DNA of 64,000 bases from positions 1,178,001 to 1,242,000 of the forward strand of contig OZ218955.1 of assembly GCA_965112735.1 (NCBI GenBank), given 5' to 3'. Shown here piece after piece: positions 1-11,879 of the stretch. Position 1 is the first letter of the stretch, and each line of letters opens with the position of its first letter. The translations under genes and the position numbers were made by a program. This stretch comes from Phaeosaccion multiseriatum (lineage: Eukaryota; Ochrophyta, other classes). The notes beneath the pieces were generated by a model. It was not told the DNA's origin. It was given only the letters and a program-made list of their open reading frames with translations, and ran no database searches.

Positions 1-1347
1 GTACAGGCGCGTCGGGTCAACCAGCCTCTGCAGGGACAGGGAGGGAGGGGCGAGAGGGAGAGAGTGGGGGGGTGAGGGTGTCAGTTTATTGGTGTGGGGT
101 GAGTGGGTACAATGGGCGGAATTGTTCATGGCATATGTAGCCCAAAAAATGCAGGTTGCGGGTAGAGATGGAGAGCGCGCGGGCGAAAGAGAGAAGCTAG
201 ATATCGTCTCCCTCCCTCCCTTCCTCCGTCGCCCCCTCCCCCGATTCCTCCCTCCCTCGCTCCCCACGCACCACTCACCTCACGGTCTTCTGCACAGTGA
301 CGGCAGAGTTGTGCTCTCTCTGCACGCGTTGGTGCTCCGCCTCCACTTGTGCCCTCCACCGCACAACCGCCTCCGTCAGCCGAGAGCGACGGTACACCCT
401 GCTCCAGGAGGGGGAGGGGGCATTGTATAGGCCAAGGCCAGTTGCCGCAATAGCCCGAGGAGGAGGAGGAGGAGGAGGAGGAGGAGGCGCATTAGTTAGC
501 AAAATAAATCAGAGAAATTGGAATTTGTCTTTCCCCTGCACTCCTCATTACCCGCACTCCTCCCCTACGCTTCTCTCCCCTGTCCTGCTCCCCGTAAGCG
601 ATTCGATTCCCTACCTGAGGGCCGTCCGAAAGATGTACTCCAAAGGCAAGCCAGCTGTGAGGATGACATGATGCACCAACCGGCCTGCGTCGGCCTGCCG
701 CTCCGCCCCCGCCCTCTCCTTCGCCATGCTCTTTGTCTGGGCAGAAATATCGCCCTCCAAACGCTCAATCTCCGCTTGGGCGAGGCGATCAGCTTCTGCT
801 GTATTACCAGCTGCTCCGGGCGCTGCTCCTTCGTTGTGGTGGTGGTGGTGGTGGCGGTGAGGATGGTGGTGGTGGTGGCGGTGAGGATGGTGGGAGTGGT
901 GGTCGTTGTGGTAGTGGTCTGTACGGAGGCCCTGCTGCTGCTGGTAGGCGACTTGCAGGTCGTGCTCTAGTTCTTCATGGTGGCGCTGGAGCTCCACATC
1001 CGCCTGGTGGTGATGATGGTGCTGGTGCTGCTGGTGCTGCTGCTGCTGCTGCTTGTGCTTATTCTGCTGGTGCTGGTGCTGATAATGCTGGTGTTGCTGG
1101 CGGTGCTGCTCCTGCTGCTGCTGATGCTGGGGCTGCAGCGAAAGGCCTTTGTGAGGATGAAGGCGGGATGGCACCTGAAGGACCTTGGGGCTTGGTCTTG
1201 GTGACTCCTCGAGGCGGAAGGGGCTGAGCGCCACTGGTGACGCTGGCGCGGCGACCGTCGGATCAGCGGCGGGAGGGCCGGGCCTGCCGCACTCCTGTTC
1301 ATCTGCCTCCTCACTGCCACCAACACCGGATGCAGCAGTTGGTGATA

Positions 1348-1386
<39 letters not shown>

Positions 1387-2534
1387 CAGCAGCAGCAGAG
1401 GCAGTCGTATTGCAGTGCTCGCTCTGCTCACTTCCTAGCATCTCTTCGCCGATAGCAGAGTCGCCGGTGCCGCCAGCAGAGAGGGCCGCGGCGCCACAAC
1501 CAGCACCCCCGCCCGGACTAGAAGCAGGGGTAGGGACCGGAGAAGGGGCAGCTGTACCTGCTGTCGGCGGGCGAGAAGTACCCGTCACTACCAACAAGCG
1601 CTCTTGCGGAGACTGGGGTCGCAAGGCGTCCATGCCCTCTCCTCCTCCTCCTCCTCCTCCTCCTCCTCCTCCTCCTCCTCCTCCTCCTCCTCCTCCTCCT
1701 CCTCCTCCTCCTCCTCGCCTCGAGAAGCCTCCTCCCCCTGCTCCGACGACAAGAGGCACCGCTTCGGCTGCCGCAGTGCCTGTGGCCAGGTACACGCCAA
1801 TGCCCGAGTCCTCGGAGGGACACCCTGAGCGGTGTGCGACCAAGCTCGTTAAGGAGGCGTCATCTCCCCCAATGGGCACGGACGGGGGCAAGTAAGACGA
1901 GGAGCAGGGGCAGGAGGGGGGGGAGGAGGTGAAGGTGGCGGAGGGAAGCTTTCTCTTGAGGCCGGCGCCATTGCGGTGGTGGAAACCCTCCCCCTCCTTC
2001 TTGCACCCATCTCCTCCACCCCCTCCTGCCTCCTGCGTCTGTGTCTGTGCCCCGTCGCGCTGCTGTCCTCCTCCGCTGCTGCTGCAGCCTCTCCAACTGT
2101 GGGGGCTTGTCTTTCTTGGCTTCTGCTTCTGCTTCTGTGCTTTGCTTTTCTTTCCGACACCCGTGGTTCCTCCAGGTGGGGTGGTTGTGTGTCCCATTGT
2201 TGAGTAAGCATGAAATCCCGTTCGCGAAGATGACAGTTTGGGGGCAGGGGCCAACCCCTTGCTGCTTCTCCCACTCGTCTTGGTCCATACCAATGCGTCC
2301 TCGCTGAGTGGGCTGAGGAGGCTCTGCCCAGGTGCTGCTGCTGGGACAGCACGGCGGTCACCAAGAACGGCACTGGTTCCGTCCCATTTCTCTGCTGTTC
2401 CTCTTCGTCTTCTGCCCCTTTTTCCTCCCTTAACCGAGCCAGTAACAATAATAGAAGCAGAGGTCGGCTCAACACCCTCGCCCCCCTGCTCCTTGTCTCT
2501 CTCATCCCCCTCTTGCTTAGGCGGCGGCTGGTGC

Positions 2535-2566
<32 letters not shown>

Positions 2567-2567
2567 G

Positions 2568-2603
<36 letters not shown>

Positions 2604-3055
2604 AGGATAAATTCGTATGGGGACGTGGCCAACCCCAAAGCCCGATTCAGCCCTAGGCCAAGGCTTCCTTCATGAAGGAATGTCCGGGAGGGGGAGGCGG
2701 GGGTGGTGGCGGTAGAAGAGAGAGAGGGGAGCGGGAGATATGGTGCTTGACGAAGGACCTGGCTCCTCCCCGTTTGGCTCAGACCCCCAGAATGACCCCA
2801 ACGCGGCTGTTCATGCGGCTGGGGCTGATGCTCGTGGCTTGCGCATGTCTTTGTACACTGCGCGGGTTCGTCACGAGGAGCAGTTTGTTGCTGGAGTTGC
2901 CTTCCACTGACGAGCTGTGAATAGAAGTCCCCATCTCCACGTCCCTCTTCTGCTGCTTCCACTACTCCTGCCGCTGCTGCTACTGCTTCTTCTTCTTCTT
3001 CCCTCGAAATTCGTTGAGGACGCCTTGTTGGATCTACAAGAGTAGCTGCAAGCAT
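1..3055 (-). CDS. IQ-motif protein with long low-complexity N-terminus (3' part missing)
   Basis: Exons read on the minus strand are 3055-615, 398-279 and 27-1 (continues off the window). Donors are CAG|GTAGGG and AG|GTGAGT; phases match at both joins. The first exon encodes about 813 residues, mostly low complexity: polyGln, polyGly (about 27 in a row, from a GGA repeat near 1634-1720), polyAla, His-rich and Gln-rich stretches. The end of exon 1 and exon 2 form a charged helical segment. The exon 2/3 junction produces VQKTVRGWLTRRA, a good match to the calmodulin-binding IQ consensus (IQxxxRGxxxR), which supports both splice sites. The ATG at 3055 is the first in frame after a stop; an acceptor-like CCCCAG just upstream leaves open an earlier exon. 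The family cannot be named from this part. An IQ motif suggests calmodulin or myosin-light-chain binding; that is inference. Confidence 0.6.
1634..1723. repeat. CTC/GGA trinucleotide repeat inside coding exon
   Basis: About 30 near-perfect CTC units on the plus strand; read on the minus strand as a polyglycine run in the IQ-motif protein. Confidence 0.9.
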
Positions 3056-3796
3056 TGCCTCCTTCTCCTCAAAAGTCAGGCATCTGGGGCTGTATCAAAA
3101 CGACGTGGCAATCCTTCAGTAGGCCGCTTGGTCCAGCATACGCCGCCCGACAGTGTTGGCCCACATACATCAGAGCGCGTGCAAGAGGTCAGAGCCCAGA
3201 GTGAGAGAAAGAAAGAAAAGTTTAGGAGGGAGAGCTCAGCGCAAAACGCCAAACCATGTGGGCGCTCCGGTGGCGGCTTGCCTACGACTGGGCCTCGGCC
3301 CTTGCCACTTTAGCGCTAGTTCTATACAAAAAAAAAAGAGAAGAACCGGAAGCGCCGCAGCAGCGGGCTGCGATGCGACGTGCAGTACGACAGATGATGG
3401 AAGTGGCGCAGCAGCTCCAACTACAGCAGCAGAAGGCAGCGCCGCAGCAGCGGGCTGCGATGCGACGTGCAGTACGACAGATCAGAGAAAGAGTGCAGCA
3501 AAACAGCGTGGCTTGACTCCTCCCCGCTCTCACTGCTCAACCTGAGCGTAGCAATCAATGAGCACTGTGGGTCTTGAGTCGTTTCATCTCGGCTCCCCCC
3601 TTGGGCCATTGACATATTCCAGAGGCCTCCAATGTTCTGGAGGCCCTCTTATTTTTCAAACCCTCCTTCCTCTTCGCGCGTGTAGTGGACCACGCCCGGG
3701 GGAGGAGGGGTTTGTGTTGAGACAGGAAGGGGCCTGCTCGGTCCCCCCCCGCGCTCCCGTCCCGCTCCTGAGAAGGACGGGCCATTCATTCTCAGC
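3056..3796. promoter_or_regulatory. Divergent interval between IQ-motif gene and ankyrin gene
   Basis: 740 bp between two divergently oriented starts. It holds a short open frame with a 90-bp repeat (listed separately). No TATA-like or other core promoter motif could be assigned with confidence; a promoter role is inferred from gene orientation alone. Confidence 0.35.
3256..3516 (+). CDS. Possible 86-residue protein with tandem 30-residue repeat
   Basis: An ATG-initiated frame encodes a hydrophobic N-terminus (about residues 8-24, then a Lys/Arg cluster) and a Gln/Ala/Arg-rich tail. The tail contains the segment APQQRAAMRRAVRQ twice, spaced 90 bp (30 codons) apart, with about 44 bp identical at the DNA level. 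No homologue is recognised. It sits in the divergent interval between two genes and could equally be untranslated leader or promoter sequence. Keeping the repeat in frame is mild support for translation. Confidence 0.3.
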   Translation: MWALRWRLAYDWASALATLALVLYKKKREEPEAPQQRAAMRRAVRQMMEVAQQLQLQQQKAAPQQRAAMRRAVRQIRERVQQNSVA

Positions 3797-5614
3797 ATGT
3801 TCAGGACTTTCTCCACCCAGGTAGGATCAGCTGCGTGTGTGGAGCTGCTCGCTCGGGGTAGCAGTATTGATGCGTGAAAGCGGCGCCCCGCGGCGTTAAT
3901 GGCGCTGTCCATCTAAAGCGTGGATCCAACTAAAGCGTGTCTGTCTGTCCCGCCGAACCCTTCCCTTTCACCCCAGGAGCGGGCACACTTGGAGAAGGCC
4001 TTCGGCGGAGGCGGCAGCTCTACGCAGGATCAGGAACAGGCACTTGAGGAGATTGCCCTCGAGCACGGACCTTTGAGCGTGAATTGGCCTGTCGACGAAT
4101 TTGGCAATACCGCGATGATTCGGGCTGCGAGAGAAGGTTGGCTGGATATCATGAACTATATGATGGAGAGACGGGGAAAGATCAATTTCCGGGGAGGGCC
4201 ATATGGGAACAGCCCACTGATGGAGGCTAGCATAGGGGGGCACGACGCGGTGGTGGAGTGGCTGTTGGAAGTTGGGGCCGACGTCCACCAGCCTAATGAT
4301 GCTGGGTGGACAGCTTTAATGTTCGCCGCCGAAGAAGGGCACCACACAGTTGTGCAGCAGCTTCTTTCGAGGGGGGGCCACGTCCTTCCTGCCGTGCGCG
4401 AGGGGTATTCTCCGCTTTATCTTGCCTCGGAACAAGGTCATTGCAATGTGGTAAACCAGCTCATTGAGGCTGCAGCGGAAGTGAACAAAGCCGACAGAGT
4501 GGGAAAGACTCCACTCTTCAGGGCAGTGCGCAATGAGAGAGAGGAGGTGGCACAGCGGCTCATCGAGGCAGGGGCCGACATGGAAAGGGCTGATAGCAAT
4601 GGCTGGTTTCCACTTTTCATGGCCTCATATATGGGCTGCGTGCCTATGGTGGAGCTGCTTATCCGTCGGGGTGCCAGCAAGAATGCCTGCACCAAAGTGG
4701 GTCAAACTCCTCTCATGATTGCAGCGAAAAAAGGGCATTTGGACGTGGTAGAGAGGCTCTTGTGGGCTCCTCGTCCGGACGCAGACGCTTCGGACCTCCA
4801 TGGCTTCACTGCTCTTCACTTTGCCGCTATAAACGGTCACGAGGATGTGGCGGGCCGCCTTATCTCAGCAAAAGCATGGACGAAAGTCGGGGATAGATAT
4901 GATACAACCCCCCTTCACTATGCTGCGCAAAATGGGCACGAGAGAATCGTCAACCGTCTCATCTCTGCGGGATCACCCGTCGATGCCCGGACGAGCTTCG
5001 GGCAGATCCCCCTTCACTGTGCTGCCCTGAATGGCTACGAGAGAGTCGTCAATCGTCTCATCTCTGCGAAGTCACCCGTCGATGTCCGGGCGAGCAACGG
5101 AGATATGCCCCTTCACTTCGCTTCTCTATATGGCCACCAATCCGTCGTCGCTCGTCTCATCTCTGCGGGAGCCCCCATCGACGCCGAGACTCAATCCGGC
5201 CATACCCCGCTGCTTCTCGCCATCTGCAATGAGCATAGCCGGGTAGCGCAGAAGCTTCTCTCAGCCAATGCTTCGGTGGACAAGGCCTTGGCTGGGGCAC
5301 GGCTGAATCGGCTGCTCCCCGAGGTTGAGCGGCGAATCAGGGAGGCGGAGGCGGAGGGGCGGCGAATCAGAGAGGCGGAGGCTGAGCGGGAGCGGAACAG
5401 GGGGATAACGGCTGGGCAGCAGCGAATCAGTGATGCGGCTCAACGCGTGGTTCTATCTCAACGCGTGGTGCGCTTCCTTAGACGTGGGGTACGAAAGCAC
5501 AGACAGACGAGGAGCGACGAGGAAGGGCCGCCACATCAGGCCGCACCACGAGCGAGTTGGTTGGGGAAACTTCGTGCCCCGAAGACTGCGTGCGTCGAGC
5601 ACGGATGGCCATGA
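3797..5614 (+). CDS. Ankyrin-repeat protein (divergent member, 12 repeats)
   Basis: Two exons: 3797-3820, encoding MFRTFSTQ, and 3977-5614. The donor CAG|GTAGGA and acceptor TTCACCCCAG are both phase 0. The long exon has no ATG near its open start, so the short leader exon is the likely source of the initiator. About 553 residues. After a 50-residue lead there are about 12 ankyrin repeats with GxTPLHxAA cores, then a charged helical tail rich in Arg/Glu (RRIREAEAE repeated twice). The last repeat and the segment SANASVDKALAGAR resemble the end of the three ankyrin proteins at 50-63 kb, so this is a distant member of the same family. It lacks their conserved C-terminal block and the near-identical inner repeats. 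Ankyrin arrays are protein-binding scaffolds; the partner is unknown. Confidence 0.8.
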
Positions 5615-6374
5615 AACATCACATTGAGCCGACGTGCATGGTGACGGCGGAGTTGGAGAGCAAGCGCGCGAGCGGTACGAAGAAGGTTGTGTTACTTCTG
5701 TACGTCAGGGTTTTCGAAGCGGAGCATCGTGCGTCATTCGTCAGGGAAGGAGCGAGGGGGGGAGAGGGGAGGAGGTATGGTGTGGAGGGTCCGTGCATCG
5801 GTGCAGCGCGCGAGTGGAGCAGTGAGTGGTTGGGGGTGCTCTAGAGGTGGAAGGGGTTTTGAGGGAGGCATGAGGGAGGATAGGGAGAGAGAGGACGGAG
5901 TTTCTGTAGTGGTAGACACACGCGCGCGCCCACAAATATCGTAGGTAGCAGGAGAAGGTGGTGGAGAAGTAAACATACAAAAGCGAACAACAAGAGAGCT
6001 TTGGGTTGCGCTCTTCATCGAGCACAGCCCGTGGGTCCCGAGTCGTCGAGAGGTGCACCTTTGTCTAGTTGGAGCTTACTTTGGCCTCCACTCCTTCCAA
6101 AGGGACAGGGCTACGAAATTCGAAACCGTCAAAGAGCCAAACAGTCCTTTCCTTCCTCTTGAGTTTGCATTATTTGGTGCGGCACCCCTGGGGGTCCATT
6201 ACCGTTACACTCCCTAGCCTCACACACAAGCCGCCGCCCCACCTCCCTCGCCCAGAGATAGAGAGAGAGCGAGAGACTCGTCTAGGCTACCCACGGCAGC
6301 GCCGCTCACCCTCACCCACCCCCCCTACCCTATCCAAGCCAACACGGCAATTCTCTCTCCTGGCATACAGTACT
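5615..6374. other. Convergent intergenic interval
   Basis: 760 bp between the 3' ends of the ankyrin gene and MTG1. It contains purine-rich stretches (GGGAGAGGGGAGG) and no convincing coding segment or RNA gene. Confidence 0.5.
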
Positions 6375-9350
6375 TCATCCAGAGTCGCCTACCCTGTCCA
6401 AGGTCACTCTCCCAAACTCGCCGTCTCGGAACTTGTTGAGTATGTACAGGCAGGAGATGTCGTCTCTCTCCTGGAGGGGCCTCCTCGCCGCGCCGCTCTG
6501 GTGGGCCATGAAGTCGATCAGCTCGCTGCTGTCTCGGCTTTCCACGGGGCCGTTCAACCCCAAAACGCTCACATACGTATGCTGTCCCTGGCCTTGGCTC
6601 TGGCCCTGGCCCTGGCCCTGCCCCTGACCCCGACCTTGACCCTTGCCCCGACCTTGGCCCCGACCCTGAGCAATGTCCGTCCTCTCCCGCCGCCCCTGGT
6701 GCACCACCAGCTCATGCTGGTGCTGCTGCTCCTGCCTCGCCTGCGCATGGCGATTGAGCACGTCGAGTAAGTACTCCACCAACAGGGCCTGTCCGACGGC
6801 GTAGTCCGGTACCGCAGCGATGAGGGCAAGCTTCAGCCCAGTGCTCACGCTTTCTACCTGTTTGTGTTTGTGGAGACATTCACACACGGGAGGAGGAGGA
6901 GGAGGAGGAGGAGGAAGAAGAAGAGGAGGAGGAGAAGAGGAGAAGGAGGAGGAGGAGGAGGAGGAGGAGGAGGAGGAGGAAGAGGAGGAGGAGGAGGAGG
7001 AGGAGGAGGAGGAGGAGGAGGAGGAGGAGGAGGAGGAGGAGGAGGAGGAGGAGGAGGAGGAGGAGGAGGAGGAGGAGGAGGAGGAGGAGGAGGAGGAGGA
7101 GGAGGAGGAGGAGCGGGAGGAGGAGGAGGAGGAGGAGGAGGAGGAGGAGGATTTGAGAATCAACCAAAAGGGCGGCTCAGAGGAAGGTACCTCTCCTCTC
7201 TTTGGCTCACCTTGGGCACCATGACCCCCGGGGTATCGACGATGTGCACGAGCGGTTCTTCGCTGATCTTGAAGGAGCTTACTTGGCGGGTCACTCCCGG
7301 CCGGGCACCTGAGACACGCGCACACACATAGATAGAGAGAGAGAAGAGAAGGGTAAGGGGGTGGGGATGAGACGACGACTGTCAAACAGACTGGCAAGAC
7401 ATACACAGACGCAGAGAACGAGAAATAGAGAGAGAGGATGAAGATGGAGAGAGAGAGACATATATATATAGAGAGAGAGACAGAGAGGGGTAGAGACATA
7501 CATAGAGATGGAGAGAGCGAGAGGTAGTGAAATACCCCCTCCCAGCCCACTGCTGCACTCACCTTCCTTTGCCACTTTCTTCCCCCTGTTGGCCGCCTTC
7601 CCTTTGCTCAGCTTACGCATGGCGTTGATGAGGGAGGACTTGCCCACATTGGGCATCCCTACACGACAATAGATACCCACCAAGGAGGACGGATGAGTAA
7701 AGCAGAGAGAATCGAACACACACACAAACACACGTTCAACTTTCTCAACTGGTAAATGTTTTATTAAGACCATGGGAAAGGAAAGGGAAGGAACGCAAGG
7801 CAAAGCAAAGTATGGCAAAGTAAAAGTAAAGCAAAGAAGCAAATGCAAAGCTCACTCACCTACGACGAGGGCGATGACACCTGTGGTCTTAAAGGCCCCG
7901 GGCATGTCCGCCCTCTTCTTGATGAAGGCTGCAATGTTCTGCACGTTGCTCCCGTCCAAACCACAAGTGAAGAGCACGTCGTGACCCTCCCTTCGGAGCT
8001 TGGCAGCCACCTAGTGGTGGACAGGGAGGGACGGAGGGAGGGAGGGAGGTACGTAGGTAGGTATGTAGGTACGTATGTAGGTATATAGGTACGTAGGTAC
8101 GTACGTATGTACGTAGGTAAGTAGTTGGCGAGGCAGGACGGAGGAGAGGGACAACGGTGTATATCATGAGGATAGCTCGCTACCGGCAAGGGGAACAAGA
8201 GTGAGTGCCATCGATCCACCACTACCTAGCCCTCGTACTGAACGAACCTGCTTGTTGCTGGCCTTGTCAGCGAGGTCCGACTTGTTGAACACGACGAGTC
8301 TGGCCTTGTTGCTCTTGGCGATGAAGGCGTCAAGCTGCGTGTTGGCCGAGGAGAAGGGGAGTCGGGCATCCCGCACCTCGACCACCACATCCACCTATGG
8401 TGGTGGAGTCCATGGATGAGTGCGTTGAGGTTAGGTATCGCAAACCACACCAAAGGGTTGGGTTGGATTGGTTGGTTGGTTGGATGGATGTTTGACCATA
8501 ATTCACCCAAGCTAAGACACGCGCAATCTGTATCTCCATCTCCATGAGCCTCCCGCGGCAAGGGCGGAGGGTTTCCGCGGGGGGCGCATCCTTCTGGGAC
8601 AAGAAGGGGCTGCGCCCATTCCATCCCCCACAAGGGCGCTGGTGTGTGCCTTCGTCACGCCTATTCTATCCCTCTTCTCCGGACAGGTCCTTTGCCATCT
8701 TATCCATCCTCCCCTTCACACTTCTATCTCCACTCACTCACCATCTTGAGCTTCTCCTTTATGACCTTAGAGGCCTTGTACATGTGTCCTGGAAACCAAT
8801 TCACAAGCACCCCGTCGCTGAAGAGCGAGTCCCACCTCACGTCCACAGCAGTGGCGCCAGGTGTCGACGAGTACTCTTTGCTAGCGTCCCTGCCTCGCCT
8901 CCTGCTACTCTTGGTTTGAGGCCCACCGTCACCTGTTTGTCTCGAGCTTCCCTCTCCCACCCTCTGCTCCCCCTCTTCTTCTCGTCTCCGCCCATGCGAT
9001 ACCTCCTGCACTGCTTCCCTTCTCTGGTGCCCGCCTTCGTCTCTACTTGCACTGCCGCTGCTCGCCGAACATAGATGCCTCCACGTGTGGGCTTGTGGCA
9101 GCAAAGTCAGCTGTGCTTGCACCGCTGCGGTTGGACAAGGCATTGACGGCATCAAACACCTCGGAACAGGTGCAGAGACAGAGGGTGAGGTCGAAATGAA
9201 GGCCCGGCCTCTCTTTCTCACTGTGGGGTTTCCCGTCCGCGCTCCAGCTGCTCTGCCTGCTGCCTGAGCTTGGGCTGCTGCAGAATACCATTCTCCCCAA
9301 ACGGAGGCTCTCTGCCTCTCCGCCCACCCGACGTAGGAGGTGAGCCGCAT
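6375..9350 (-). CDS. MTG1: MTG1/YlqF-type circularly permuted GTPase (ribosome assembly)
   Basis: Six exons on the minus strand: 9350-8742, 8394-8248, 8010-7860, 7658-7563, 7308-7211 and 6857-6375; all phases agree. About 527 residues. The motif order is permuted as in the family: the NWFPGHMYKA signature, DARLPFSS, NKSD (G4), then GMPNVGKSS (P-loop, G1), PGVT (G2) and DTPG (G3), followed by the C-terminal helical domain (GLKLALIAAVPD). Family members act in assembly of the large ribosomal subunit in bacteria, mitochondria or plastids. The N-terminus is Ser/Arg/Ala-rich; an alternative ATG at 9152 begins a segment that looks like a mitochondrial presequence, so that start is plausible. The last exon has a Gly/Gln insertion (QGRGQGQGQ) from a hexanucleotide repeat near 6585-6670. 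Organelle location is inferred. Confidence 0.88.
6888..7151. repeat. (GAG)n microsatellite in MTG1 intron 5
   Basis: About 260 bp of almost pure GAG on the plus strand, so the MTG1 transcript carries CTC repeats. It lies wholly in the 353-bp intron 6858-7210, about 30 bp from the acceptor, and could serve as an oversized polypyrimidine tract. Confidence 0.9.
8030..8125. repeat. GGTA/CGTA/TGTA tetranucleotide repeat in MTG1 intron 2
   Basis: Imperfect tandem array of GTAG-type tetranucleotides (GGAGGTACGTAGGTAGG and variants) in the intron 8011-8247. Confidence 0.75.
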
Positions 9351-9497
9351 CCTTGATTATGTGGAAGTTTGAAGTTTGGGTTCAGGATGAGAGCAAGTGG
9401 TGGGAGTAGAATCCGAATCGTCGACAAATCCCCGCATCCTGCCTTTTGCCTTTTCCAACCCTTTCTGTAGCTTAACACCTCTCTACTTTCTGAGGTA
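9351..9497. promoter_or_regulatory. Bidirectional promoter interval, MTG1 / nitroreductase
   Basis: Only 147 bp separate two divergent ATGs. Both upstream regions must fit here, so shared control elements are likely; no specific motif is identified. Confidence 0.4.
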
Positions 9498-10137
9498 ATG
9501 GCTGAGCGAGAAGCTCGAGGGTTTCCCCTTCGCACGCTGACATGGACGCTCTCTATCGCTTTCTTCTGCCCAGCATCCCTTTGCTTGGGCTTTGAAACGT
9601 TCGGGAAGGCACTAGTAGGCCATTCTTCGAGCCTGAGGGCCTCACCTTCTCGAGCAGGAGAGCCCGCTCTGAGCAGAGACAGGATAAAGGGGACGGGCAG
9701 GACAAAGAGGAAAAGGAGGTTGTTCAGCGCAGATGGGGTGGGACTTCGTGAGACACCGATACACAGGGAGGATAGCCCAGCGAGCAAAGCAGCGAGGTTT
9801 CTGCTGCGAGGAGGAGCACGAACGGAGGCAGCGTCAAAGGAAGCAGGAGGACAAGAGGGACTTCTTGCAGAGCCTGAGGGTAGTCCAATGTGCACAGAAG
9901 GCATGAGCGAAGCAGATGTGCTCGAGCGGATAAGTCTGCGGCGCTATGCCAACAAGAAATTCGACGGCCGCTCCGTCCCTCCCGAGGCCCTCCGTCGCAT
10001 GCTCGCTCAGGCCCAGCGCGCCCCTTCTGGCTTCAACGTGCAGCCGTGGAAGGCCGTGGTAGTGACTTCACAGGAGTCCAAGCAACGCCTCAGCAAAGCC
10101 ATGCTCGACGTCAACGCGGAGAGGTAAGTGAGCGGAC

Positions 10138-10186
<49 letters not shown>

Positions 10187-11879
10187 TGTGTGTGCATGTT
10201 GATTTGGTTTGGGGCAGTGAGCGTAAACGTACCATTGCACACACCTTGCCTCCCACCGGCGCTCAGCTCCTGTCTGTTTGCCTCTCTCCCTTGCTCTCTT
10301 GCTCTCTTGCTCTCTCATCTCTCTCTCCCCCCCCCCCCTCTCTACCCTTCTCTCTCCATTCTCTCTCTCTCTCACTCTCACTCTCCTGTGCTATCGCTTT
10401 AGAGTGCTGGAGTGCGGTGCGGTGGTGGTCTTTGCAGCGGATTTGGAGGTGATGAGAGAGAAGAGGCGCTTCATGGCCATCTTAGAGAAGGATGGATTGC
10501 CAAAGAGTGAGTGATATTGAATGGGAAAGAGAGTGATGAAAGGAGGGGGGGGGGCAGAGAAGCACAGATGGTCCCAGGCTGAGCACAAGAGAGGGTGTAA
10601 GGGAGGGGCGTTTGGAAAGGAAGCAGAGAGGAAGGGGGTGAAGGAGAGGAGTGCCTGGGAAATAGGCCAAGTGAAAGCCACGGTGAGAGAGAGAAGAAGT
10701 AAGACGTCCGACGAAGATTACCTCGCCAATGTTTGAATCGGGTGCTCGACTCAAGCCAACACCCGCCCCGTCACCTCCGTACCTCGACCTCGCCCCACCT
10801 CCACCCTTCCTCCTCAGAATTTGTTCGGAAAGTGCCTCTCTATGTGTCAATATTTAGCACGGGTCATCGTCGGCCGTTTCGATTGCCCCTTCTGATGGTG
10901 AAACGCCTCGCATTTGGGATAGTGCGAAGGTTGGGATTTGCTATGCCATCTATAGGGACGGCGGAGACTTGGGCGTTCAAGAACACCATGCTGGCGGTTC
11001 AGGAGCTCATGCTAGCAGGTGAGTCGAGATTGAGAGTCAGAGTAGAGCGAGGGGGGTAGACGTGGGGTGGAGGAGGGAGAGAGGGGTGGGGGGGGGGAGG
11101 GTAAGAGGGGAGAGGAGGACAGAGGGCGTTTGCACACAGGCTAAGGAGAGTGAGAGAGAGAAGAGGGGTGGGCATCCGCTGAGGTATTCCTCCCTCCTTC
11201 TGTCTGAGGGGCGGGCGAGTGCTTGCGGTTGACCCAGTACCTGGTGTCAAGTCGCCCAGTCAGACAGGCAGACAGGCACACGGACAGACAGACTCCAGGC
11301 TTCAACACTGACAGACGGGCAGCACAACGGCAGAGTCAGGCAGGAAAGCACTCTGTTTAGTGCTTTCGATTAAGTGTACGCAGTCGTGTGACAACACTGT
11401 CGACGACCGGCGGCTGGAGACCACCGATTTTCTCACTCTGAAGTGGGTCTCGACAGAGAGGCCCATATTCTCACACACTGTCCCACTCCGCTCGCACACG
11501 CACATACACCCGCACACGCGCACATACGCATATACATGCACACACACACGCACACACGCACGCAGCATCTGCCCACGGCCTCAAGAGCTGTCCTATGGAG
11601 GGCTTCGACCAGCGGAGACTGCGCAAGGCCCTGCATCTGCCGGGGAGGTACAGCTGTCCAGTGGTTGTGGCCCTTGGGTACAGCCCAGCGGAAGAGGTGG
11701 AGGAGGAGAAGAAGAAGGAGGATGAGAGGGAGGAGGGGGGGCTGCGGATTCAACGGCAGCGACACAAGAAGAGGAGACCTTCGCGGCGGTACCAGCCAGA
11801 GGAAGTGTACTTTGCGGAGGAGTGGGGCCGCGGGATGGAGGGCATTACGCCCAGCGATGCAGCGTTCGACTCGACATGA
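9498..11879 (+). CDS. Nitroreductase-family FMN oxidoreductase
   Basis: Four exons: 9498-10123, 10403-10506, 10818-11018 and 11566-11879; phases 2, 1 and 1 are consistent and give about 414 residues. The catalytic fold starts at about residue 135 with ISLRRYANKKFDGRSV and APSGFNVQPWKAVVV (FMN-phosphate binding in this family). It continues with ETWAFKNTMLAVQELMLA and ends with GLKSCPMEGFD, the usual C-terminal signature. Enzymes of this fold reduce nitro-aromatics, quinones or flavins with NAD(P)H; the substrate here is unknown. The N-terminus has a hydrophobic segment (TWTLSIAFFCPASLC) followed by a Ser/Arg-rich stretch, which would suit a signal plus transit peptide; an internal ATG near 9891 would give a leaderless cytosolic form. 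The C-terminal exon carries a Glu/Lys-rich insertion. The first intron contains a (GT)n run. Confidence 0.85.
10141..10196. repeat. (GT)n microsatellite in nitroreductase intron 1
   Basis: About 25 GT dinucleotides shortly after the donor of intron 10124-10402. Confidence 0.9.

Noticed and set aside
6820-7331. PolyGlu and polyGly plus-strand frames
   Set aside because: They come from the GAG microsatellite, which lies within an intron of MTG1 bounded by exons with G3 and C-terminal domain motifs.
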